A DNA stretch of 8,381 nucleotides. Source: JAUWCW01 sp030609125 [NCBI: Candidatus Rokuibacteriota bacterium]. GTDB taxonomy: Bacteria; JAUVQV01. The stretch lies in the NCBI GenBank assembly GCA_030609125.1, contig JAUWCW010000077.1:1-8381 (forward strand), given 5' to 3'. Every line of letters begins with the position of its first letter. Position 1 is the stretch's first letter. The position numbers and the translations under genes are program-made. A model generated the notes under the pieces. The model did not search any database. It saw nothing but the letters and a program-made list of their open reading frames with translations, and was not told the origin of the DNA. Shown piece after piece: positions 1-6,020 of the stretch.

Positions 1-85
1 GCGGAGGCGTACTGCTGTACGCCGCACAACCGAGTGAAGGCGCAACGCAGTCAGGGGCCAAAAGAGCCTCGTGAATAAGCTGGGG
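1..85. repeat. Arm of a probable dispersed palindromic intergenic repeat (right boundary approximate)
   Basis: This stretch holds no gene. It contains a perfect 7-bp hairpin, GGCGTAC / GTACGCC around a TGCT loop at 6-23. Next come two related short blocks (CGCACAAC and CGCAACGCAG), then GCCTCGTGAATAAGC near 67-80. The overall order (hairpin with GTACGCC, CGCAACGCAG, a purine-rich stretch, then GCCTCxTGAA) matches from memory a family of long imperfect palindromes scattered between genes of deltaproteobacterial genomes. Only one arm is in the window; the mirrored arm would lie to the left. No transposase or coding capacity is seen. The hairpin is directly visible; membership of a repeat family is inference. 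Confidence 0.5.
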
Positions 86-101
86 GAGAGCCCTTCCGTG
101 G

Positions 102-122
102 CCGGTCAGGAGCTGTGACCGG
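102..122. other. Stem-loop spanning the kinase stop codon
   Basis: CCGGTCA (102-108) pairs perfectly with TGACCGG (116-122) around a 7-nt loop. The stem contains the TGA stop codon of the histidine kinase gene (106-108 on the minus strand). No run of T follows on the minus strand, so it is not a convincing intrinsic terminator. It might protect the 3' end of the transcript or simply be chance in GC-rich DNA. Confidence 0.35.
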
Positions 123-1578
123 GGCCCTCTTTCGGAAGGGAGACGAAGAAGATACAGCCGCCCTCGGGGTTGTCCTCGACCCAGATTCTCCCCTCGTGCA
201 GGTCGACGACGCGCCGTGCGATCGCCAGCCCGAGGCCCGTACCCTGCACGCCCTCTTTCTGCAGCCGCTCGAAGCGGGTGAAGATCTTCTCCTTGTCGTC
301 GTCGGATATGCCCGGCCCGAAATCCTTGACGTAGACCTTCCAGTTCGGCCCGTCGTCCTCGATGCCGATCTCGACCCTCTTGCCCGCCGCCGCGTACTTC
401 ATGGCATTGGAGGTGAGGTTGACGAAGACGTCGCCGATCATGGTGTTTACCGTGGCGGGGTACTCCCCCTCGGCCAGATAGTCGACACGGATGCCGGTCT
501 CATCCGATCCGCAGTCGACGAGCAGCACCGACTCCCTGACGATCCTGTTCAGATCCTCACGGCTGCACTCGATTTCTTCCATCTCCTCCAGGCGGGAGTA
601 CTTGGAGGCGTTCTGTATCATCTCCGTCAGCCTGTTGTTGACGAGATCGATCTTGGCCGCCATGTCTCTCTTGCGGGGGTCCGTCTCCTCTTCGAGAAGA
701 TAGCTGACGTAGCACTTGATGACCCCCGTCGGATTCAGCAGATCGTGGCGCATGATGTCGATGAAAAGGTCCTTGAGCCGGTTGGATTCCTCCAGCTGCC
801 GGGCATAGCGCCGGGTGCTCCCCTCCGCCTGACGCCGTTCCCTGTCGCTGTGCACCAGCTCCCTGGTGCCGAAGAAATGGCCCAGCAGTCCCAGAAGCCA
901 GAGAAGCCCGTGGGCGAGGGAGAGGGTGATGATGTGCTGGCGTTCGATGACCCGAAAGGGGGCCATGGGCACGGCGACGCTGATCCCTCCCCGGATGTCT
1001 CCCGCCCGGTATCCCTGCGCGGCGTGACAGCGCAGACACCCCTCCACCACCAGCAGGGGGTGCATGAGCCGCATGTACTCCCGGCCGTCGATGAAGTCAA
1101 CCGAGCTGATCTTCCTGGCCCCTGCCTCGAAAGACGCGAGAGCCCCGCGCTCCCACTTGTCGGGGGCGTTCTGGGGACGGAGGGGGTTGAGGCTGGTTAT
1201 GTGGAGCATGCCGCCGAAGTCCGGACCCGCGATCTCGCTCGCCTGGCGGGTCATGTAGGCGGGGTTGATGAGCGTGAGCTTCTGTCCCGACGTCGTTTCC
1301 ACGTCCCGCTCGGGGACCGTCAGGTAGGGATTGGGCCGGCTCTTTTCGGTGACCCTGACGTAGACGCCGCCGTGCATGGTGTTCCAGCGGCGATAGATTA
1401 TGTCTTTCTCATGGGCCACCTCCGCCTGGATGGCGGCCTCCTGGAGGGTGTTCTTCCGGACCTGTCTGATGTTCCACGCGAGGGAGGCGAGGATGATGAG
1501 CGTCCAGGCGATGGCGACGGCTATGATAAACGCCCTGATGCTCAAGTGATCGGTCTTGATTATCCCGCCGCCGTTCAT
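106..1578 (-). CDS. Membrane sensor histidine kinase with periplasmic heme-type Tll0287-like (DUF3365) domain
   Basis: A 490-residue two-component sensor kinase that autophosphorylates a His in response to a periplasmic signal. A membrane helix (about 15-37) is followed by a periplasmic domain (38-213) typical of the Tll0287-like/DUF3365 family, with RRWNTMHGGVY, NPYL and INPAYMTRQ. That domain ends in CLRCH (Cys181, Cys184, His185), a c-type heme attachment motif, so redox or gas sensing is likely. The second membrane helix (214-237) contains His223 and His234. No HAMP domain is apparent; a short coiled coil leads to the H-box RHDLLNP (phosphoacceptor His278). The ATPase domain has an N-box (NLTSNAMKY, 387-395), G1 (DFGPGI, 419), F-box and G2 (GTGLGLAI, 446-453), all intact. 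The ATG at 1578 is chosen because AAAGGGA precedes it; the frame stays open to 1662, but that codon lies at the edge of a perfect -10 box. It is divergent from the MscS gene. No response regulator is adjacent, so partner and output are unknown. Confidence 0.93.
   Translation of the reverse strand: MNGGGIIKTDHLSIRAFIIAVAIAWTLIILASLAWNIRQVRKNTLQEAAIQAEVAHEKDIIYRRWNTMHGGVYVRVTEKSRPNPYLTVPERDVETTSGQKLTLINPAYMTRQASEIAGPDFGGMLHITSLNPLRPQNAPDKWERGALASFEAGARKISSVDFIDGREYMRLMHPLLVVEGCLRCHAAQGYRAGDIRGGISVAVPMAPFRVIERQHIITLSLAHGLLWLLGLLGHFFGTRELVHSDRERRQAEGSTRRYARQLEESNRLKDLFIDIMRHDLLNPTGVIKCYVSYLLEEETDPRKRDMAAKIDLVNNRLTEMIQNASKYSRLEEMEEIECSREDLNRIVRESVLLVDCGSDETGIRVDYLAEGEYPATVNTMIGDVFVNLTSNAMKYAAAGKRVEIGIEDDGPNWKVYVKDFGPGISDDDKEKIFTRFERLQKEGVQGTGLGLAIARRVVDLHEGRIWVEDNPEGGCIFFVSLPKEGPGHSS
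1024..1038 (-). other. CxxCH heme c attachment motif in the kinase sensor domain
   Basis: The codons read Cys-Leu-Arg-Cys-His, at residues 181-185 of the kinase. This part of the protein lies between the two membrane helices and is predicted periplasmic, where the cytochrome c maturation machinery acts. The motif follows HPLLVVEG and precedes a Gly-rich segment, the usual place for it in DUF3365 sensors. Heme binding itself is inferred from the motif and family. Confidence 0.8.
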
Positions 1579-1583
1579 TCTGA

Positions 1584-1590
1584 TCCCTTT
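1584..1590 (-). promoter_or_regulatory. Ribosome binding site deciding the kinase start
   Basis: On the minus strand AAAGGGA lies 5 nt upstream of the ATG at 1578. The two upstream in-frame ATGs (1596 and 1662) have no comparable purine-rich element, and the residues they would add (Arg/Gly/Pro-rich) do not look like membrane-protein N-terminus. Confidence 0.55.
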
Positions 1591-1653
1591 CCCCATGCTG
1601 CCGGGGGCCCGCGTGGGGGTGCCGCGGAGGTCCCGCCCCGAAGTTCGCCGGAC

Positions 1654-1659
1654 ATTATA
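1654..1659 (-). promoter_or_regulatory. Candidate -10 box of the kinase promoter
   Basis: The minus strand reads TATAAT, a perfect sigma-70 -10 hexamer and conspicuous in this GC-rich DNA. Transcription would begin near 1647, giving a leader of about 69 nt before the ATG at 1578. No good -35 hexamer sits 16-18 bp upstream (AAGTGA or GAAGTG are the nearest), so the promoter may need an activator or another sigma factor. Prediction from sequence only. Confidence 0.5.
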
Positions 1660-1672
1660 CATGATCGGGGCC

Positions 1673-1701
1673 TTTTCACTTCCGGCGCGGTGTGGTATTA
1701 G
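1673..1701 (+). promoter_or_regulatory. Candidate promoter of the MscS-family channel gene
   Basis: TTTTCA (1673-1678) and TATTAG (1696-1701) are separated by exactly 17 bp. A TG at 1693-1694 gives an extended -10. Each hexamer matches 4 of 6 sigma-70 consensus positions. Transcription would start near 1708, about 50 nt before the ATG at 1757. The element is back to back with the kinase -10 box, so the two upstream regions overlap around 1673-1682. Confidence 0.45.
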
Positions 1702-1756
1702 GGATGGCGCACGGCAGCGCAGTCACGACACCGACAGCAGGGAGGCCTCCGGGCAG

Positions 1757-2875
1757 ATGGATGCTTTACGCTCTTTTGAATGGGAACGGCTCGTCGCCGG
1801 CGACATGTCCTGGGCGGCCCAGATATTCGCCGCTGTCCTCGCGATCCTGCTGCTGAACTTCTTTCTTCTCCGCCTCCTCGATCGCGTTCACGCAAGTCTC
1901 ACCAGGACGGCAAACCCGTGGGACGACGCCTTTGTCGAGGCCCTGCGCCTGCCCCTGAGGGTCTTCGTCTGGCTGGCGGGCCTGACCTTCGTGGTTCACA
2001 TTGTCGAGTCCCAGACCGAAGGCGCGTCGGCGTTTTTCAGCAGCCTTGACCCGGTCCTCGACGTGGGCATCATCGCCGTCTTTGTCTGGTTTCTGATGCG
2101 TCTCGTGGAGCGGGTGGAGGAGAACCTGCTCCAGACGATGGAGGCGGCCGGCAAGAGTGTAGACAGGACCACGGCTGACGCCCTGGCCAAGCTCGTCCGG
2201 GCTTCGGTCGTCATCGCCGCCGCCCTGGTAATCATGCAGACCCTCGGGTTCAGCATCTCCGGACTCCTGGCCTTCGGCGGCATCGGCGGTATCGCTATCG
2301 GCTTCGCCGCCAAGGACCTTCTGGCCAACTTCCTGGGGGGTCTCATCCTTTTTTTCGACCGGCCCTTTGTCGTGGGGGACTGGATCCGCTCTCCCGACAG
2401 GGAAATCGAGGGCACCGTGGAGGAGATCGGCTGGAGGCAGACGAAGATACGCACCTTCGACAAGAGACCTCTCTACGTCCCCAACGGCTTCTTTCTCTCC
2501 ATGGCCATCGAGAACCCCTCCCGCATGAGCCACCGCCGTATCAAGGAAACCATCGGCGTCCGCTACGACGACCTGGACAAGATGGGCGCTATCACCGCGG
2601 AGGTGAGACAGATGCTGATCGGCCACCCGGAGATAGACGAATCCCAGACCCTGATGGTCAATTTCAACGCCTTCGCCCCGTCCTCCCTGGATTTTTTCAT
2701 CTACACCTTCACGCACACGACGGTGTGGACGGATTTTCACGTGATCAAGCAGGACGTGCTTCTGAAGATCGGGAAGATCATCGCCGCCCACGGAGCGGAG
2801 ATAGCGTTCCCCACCTCGACGGTGCACGTGCCGGAGAGGGTGAGAATTCAGGAAGAACCGGGCGCGGCGGACTGA
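1757..2875 (+). CDS. MscS-family small-conductance mechanosensitive ion channel
   Basis: A 372-residue inner-membrane channel expected to open under membrane tension and release small osmolytes on hypo-osmotic shock. Five hydrophobic helices are visible at about 20-40, 66-83, 99-119, 143-163 and the pore helix 167-195. The pore helix is Gly/Ala-rich (GISGLLAFGGIGG, then GFAAKDLLANFLGG), the MscS hallmark. RPFVVGDWI and EGTVEEIGWRQTKIRTFD mark the beta domain (about 198-258), followed by VPNG and a C-terminal alpha/beta vestibule domain (263-358) ending in AEIAFPTSTVHVP. Five helices rather than the three of E. coli MscS place it nearer the YbdG/YnaI-type relatives. The frame is open upstream to 1556, but that region antiparallels the kinase 5' end and promoters. 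The ATG at 1757 has AGGGAGG 11 nt upstream, a slightly long spacing; the ATG at 1805 is a weaker alternative. Ends convergently 4 bp from the permease stop. Confidence 0.93.
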   Translation: MDALRSFEWERLVAGDMSWAAQIFAAVLAILLLNFFLLRLLDRVHASLTRTANPWDDAFVEALRLPLRVFVWLAGLTFVVHIVESQTEGASAFFSSLDPVLDVGIIAVFVWFLMRLVERVEENLLQTMEAAGKSVDRTTADALAKLVRASVVIAAALVIMQTLGFSISGLLAFGGIGGIAIGFAAKDLLANFLGGLILFFDRPFVVGDWIRSPDREIEGTVEEIGWRQTKIRTFDKRPLYVPNGFFLSMAIENPSRMSHRRIKETIGVRYDDLDKMGAITAEVRQMLIGHPEIDESQTLMVNFNAFAPSSLDFFIYTFTHTTVWTDFHVIKQDVLLKIGKIIAAHGAEIAFPTSTVHVPERVRIQEEPGAAD

Positions 2876-2879
2876 CTTT

Positions 2880-5800
2880 TCACCTTCTTTTTCTCCTCGG
2901 GTAGGCCGGAGACATCCCGGGGCCGGCCCGTTCGGGCTTCAGGTTCCTCGTCCATTCCGCCAGAAGGGAGTAGGCCACGGGGATGACAAAGAGGGTCAGG
3001 AAGGTGGAGAAGACGAGCCCCCAGATGAGGGAGGTCGCCAGGGGTTCCCAGACGGGCGACTCCCCTCCCAGGGCCAGGGACATGGGGAGCAGGCCGACTA
3101 TGGTCGTCAGGGACGTCATGATGACCGGGCGCATGCGGACTATGCCGGAGCGGACGATAGAGCGGTAGAGAGAGATTCCCGACGCCCTCCTCTTGTTGAT
3201 GAAGTCCACGAGAACGAGAGAGTCGTTGACCACGATTCCCGCCAGGGCGACGACGGCGACCATGGAGACGAGGGAGAAGGGGTGCCCGTTGACGAGGAGG
3301 CCCGTGATGACGCCGATGAAAGCGAACGGGACGGTGAGCAGAATGACCAGGGGCTGGAGAAAGGACTGGAACTGGATCCCCAGGATGGTGTAGATCACCA
3401 GGAGTGCGATGAGGAACGCCCGGCCGAGGCTCTCAAAGCTCTCCTGGGTCTTTTTGTATTCACCGCCCTGCTCGATGGTGAAACCCGGAAAGCGGGCCAG
3501 GAGGGCCGGGACTTCGGCGGCGAAGGCCTGGTTGGCCCGGACCGAGGTGGTCTTCTCCTTGTCCAGGTCGGCGGTAACGGTGACGGTTCGCTCAAAGTCC
3601 AGGTGGCGGATCTTCGACGGCCCGGGTACGAGAGATATCTCCGCCACGTTCTCCAGGGGGACCATCTCGCCTGATGGCGCGGCGATTCTCAGTGAGCGCA
3701 GGGTTTCGGCGGAGTTGCGGTCGGATTTCTCCAGCTTGACGATGATGTCTACTTCCTCGTCGCCGTCACGGAAGACCGAGGCCTTGCGGCCGTCGTTGGC
3801 CGCGCGGACTTCAATGCCTATCAGGGCGGGCGAGAGACCGTACCGGGCGGCCCGTTCGGGATCGACCTCGATGGTGAGCAGGTCCTTGCCCGGAATGTAA
3901 TTGTCCTTGATGTCCTTGGTGCCCGGTATCTCCGCCAGGATTCTCTTGATCTCCATGACGAGAGGCTCAACGCCGTCGAGGGTTCGACCCTTCACCTGTA
4001 CCGCCACCGGCGCACCCTCCGGCGGCCCGCCCTCGATCTTGTGGAACTCCACGGAGCGTATCCCCGGGATGACGCCGATCCGCCCCCGCAGGTCGTCGAT
4101 GATCTCGTCGATGGAACGGCGGCGTTCGTCTTTCGCCACGAGCTCGACCATGACCTCGCCGACGTTGGTCCCCCGGATGGTTTCGTCGTTTTCCTGGTAG
4201 ATGACGCCGGTCCGCCCGAAGACCGCCTTGACCTCTTCCGCGGGAAGGGTAAGGGCCTTTTCCTCGACACGGGCAAGCAGGGCGCTGGTGGCGTCGAGGG
4301 GGGTGCCCTCGGGGGCCTCCAGGCGAACGGAGAACTGGGGGATGTCGTCGTCGGGAAACATGTCTATTCCAAGATAAGGAACGAGCATGACGCCGACCAC
4401 CGCCAGGACCAGGACCAGGGTGAGCACCATGGTCCGGTTGCCCAGGGAGACGATGATGAGGCGCCGGTAGATCTTCAGGAGAAATCGGAAAACCGGATCG
4501 CCGAGGGGCGGCCTCTTCCGGGCCCTCCCGAAATCGGCGATGTGGCTCGGCAGGATGAAGAGGGCCTCCAGGAGGGAGGCGGCGAGGGCGATGGTGACGA
4601 TTTTCGGGATGACGCCCAGAAACTCGCCGATGATGCCGGTCATGATGAGCATGGGCAGAAAGGCGGCCATGGTGCTCGTCACCGAGGCGATGACCGGTGC
4701 GGCCACCTCGCCGGCGTACCGGGCGGCATCGAGAGGAGCAAGCCCCTTCTCCAGGTAGCGGTAGATGTTCTCGATGACGATGATGGCGTCGTCGACGACG
4801 ATGCCGAGCACCAGGACCAGCGCGAATATGGAAACGCCGTTGATCGACATTCCCGTCCACTTCATGACGGCAAAAGTGGCGAGGAAGGAGAAGGGGATGC
4901 CGAGGCCGGCAAGAACCGCGTTGCGCGTCCCCACGAAGAACATCAGCGTGAAGATGACGAGCACGAGGCCGATGAGGGCGTTGTTCCACAGGACACCGAG
5001 GGACTGGTCGATGAGGACGGTCATGTCGCCGACATAATCGACCCGGGGGGGGGACGGGATCAGGGACATCCGCTGCGTCACGATCGCTTTGGCGGCGGCG
5101 ACGACGGTGTGGGCGTCGGCTTCCTTCTCCTTGAGAACCGACAGGCTGACCGCCGGGCGGCCGTTTATCCGGGATTCGGTCGACGGGTCCTCGAAGGTGT
5201 CCTCGACAGTCGCCACGTCACGGACGCGGACGGTGTGGCCGGGGCGGAAGAAGAGCACGATGGTGCCCGGGATTTCCTCGACGGAGCGGTACTCCCCCAC
5301 GGTGCGCACCAGGGCCTCTTCCTCTCCGATGTCGACGGTTCCGGCGGGTATGTTCCGGTTGCGCCGTGACACGGCCTCGGCGACCGCCGAGAGGGAGAGG
5401 CGGTAGCGCTCGAGGCGGGAACGGTCCGCGCTGATCCAGATTTCCCTTTCCCTCACTCCGGCCAGGTTGACCGACGAGACGCCCGGGATGTCCTCGAGCT
5501 CGTCCTGGAGGTCCTCGGCGATCTCCTTGAGGTCGTGCTCCGCGATGGATCCCGACGAGAGGATGACGGAGATCATGGGTATCCCGCCGGTGTCCAGCTC
5601 TATGATCTGCGTGTCTTCGGTCTCCTCCGGCAGATCCTTGACTTTGTCGACCTCGTCCCGAAGGTCACGTACCCGCTCCTTGATCGGGGTCCCCGTGTCG
5701 AATTCGACGACGATGACCGAGAGGTTCTCCTCGGAACGGGAATAGACGCGGTTGAGGTCCTTGACGTTGCGAATCTCGTCCTCGAGGGGAATGGTGACAA

Positions 5801-6020
5801 GCTTTTCGACGTCTTCCGGCGTCGCGCCGGGGTAGGGAGTAATGACCACCGCCGTCTCGAAGGAAACGTCGGGGTTGATGTCCCGGGGAAGGGTGAAGAG
5901 GGCCCACAGCCCCACGACCATGATGATGACAAAGGCAAGGTTCGCCAGGACCGGCTGGCGGATGGAAAACTCGACGATCCAGTTGTAGTGGGGCGGCCTA
6001 TTGTTCGAGGGTGAGTTCAA
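2880..6020 (-). CDS. RND-family (AcrB-like, HAE1-type) efflux permease
   Basis: A 1046-residue inner-membrane proton/drug antiporter, full length for the family (about 1030-1050). It has the usual twofold layout: a membrane helix near 27-45 followed by a periplasmic porter/docking domain, then helices 2-6 from about 346, and the same pattern again with a second periplasmic domain from about 560 and helices 8-12 from about 868. Helix 4 has GIVVDDAIIVIEN with the paired Asp410-Asp411 of the proton relay. Helix 10 reads GIVVNDSLVLVD: Asn932 is kept, but the AcrB Lys940 position is Val931 and an Asp follows. RMRPVIMTSL in helix 11 is conserved. The start is uncertain. TTG at 6020 is chosen because GGAG lies 6 nt upstream; TTG at 6056 and GTG at 6035 are in frame but lack a Shine-Dalgarno. 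It overlaps the adaptor stop by 23 nt, indicating coupled translation. Substrate cannot be told from sequence. Confidence 0.93.
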   Translation of the reverse strand: MNSPSNNRPPHYNWIVEFSIRQPVLANLAFVIIMVVGLWALFTLPRDINPDVSFETAVVITPYPGATPEDVEKLVTIPLEDEIRNVKDLNRVYSRSEENLSVIVVEFDTGTPIKERVRDLRDEVDKVKDLPEETEDTQIIELDTGGIPMISVILSSGSIAEHDLKEIAEDLQDELEDIPGVSSVNLAGVREREIWISADRSRLERYRLSLSAVAEAVSRRNRNIPAGTVDIGEEEALVRTVGEYRSVEEIPGTIVLFFRPGHTVRVRDVATVEDTFEDPSTESRINGRPAVSLSVLKEKEADAHTVVAAAKAIVTQRMSLIPSPPRVDYVGDMTVLIDQSLGVLWNNALIGLVLVIFTLMFFVGTRNAVLAGLGIPFSFLATFAVMKWTGMSINGVSIFALVLVLGIVVDDAIIVIENIYRYLEKGLAPLDAARYAGEVAAPVIASVTSTMAAFLPMLIMTGIIGEFLGVIPKIVTIALAASLLEALFILPSHIADFGRARKRPPLGDPVFRFLLKIYRRLIIVSLGNRTMVLTLVLVLAVVGVMLVPYLGIDMFPDDDIPQFSVRLEAPEGTPLDATSALLARVEEKALTLPAEEVKAVFGRTGVIYQENDETIRGTNVGEVMVELVAKDERRRSIDEIIDDLRGRIGVIPGIRSVEFHKIEGGPPEGAPVAVQVKGRTLDGVEPLVMEIKRILAEIPGTKDIKDNYIPGKDLLTIEVDPERAARYGLSPALIGIEVRAANDGRKASVFRDGDEEVDIIVKLEKSDRNSAETLRSLRIAAPSGEMVPLENVAEISLVPGPSKIRHLDFERTVTVTADLDKEKTTSVRANQAFAAEVPALLARFPGFTIEQGGEYKKTQESFESLGRAFLIALLVIYTILGIQFQSFLQPLVILLTVPFAFIGVITGLLVNGHPFSLVSMVAVVALAGIVVNDSLVLVDFINKRRASGISLYRSIVRSGIVRMRPVIMTSLTTIVGLLPMSLALGGESPVWEPLATSLIWGLVFSTFLTLFVIPVAYSLLAEWTRNLKPERAGPGMSPAYPRRKRR
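5045..5053 (-). repeat. C9 homopolymer tract within the permease gene
   Basis: Nine consecutive C on the coding strand encode part of the Ser-Pro-Pro-Arg segment just before VDYVGD in the first periplasmic domain. The reading frame is intact at this length. Tracts of this size can slip during replication or be miscounted in sequencing. Confidence 0.9.

Noticed and set aside
115-1701. 528-codon plus-strand open frame opposite the sensor kinase
   Set aside because: It is slightly longer than the kinase but has no recognisable domain. Its Asp/Gly/Val/Pro-rich composition is that of an antisense shadow of a GC-rich gene, whereas the opposite strand carries all histidine kinase motifs.
1687-1732. 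CGGTGT/ACACCG inverted repeat in the channel leader as an operator
   Set aside because: Six-base arms about 35 nt apart are expected by chance in this composition.
1766-2827. 353-codon minus-strand open frame opposite the MscS gene
   Set aside because: No domain, biased composition, and the plus strand has clear MscS pore and beta-domain motifs.
2926-2937. GCCCG/CGGGC hairpin as terminator of the channel gene
   Set aside because: The stem is only 5 bp with a 2-nt loop, lies within permease codons, and is not followed by a T run on either strand.
4041-5369. 442-codon plus-strand open frame opposite the RND permease
   Set aside because: Highly Asp/Gly/His/Glu-biased with no domain or ribosome binding site; an antisense shadow of the permease.
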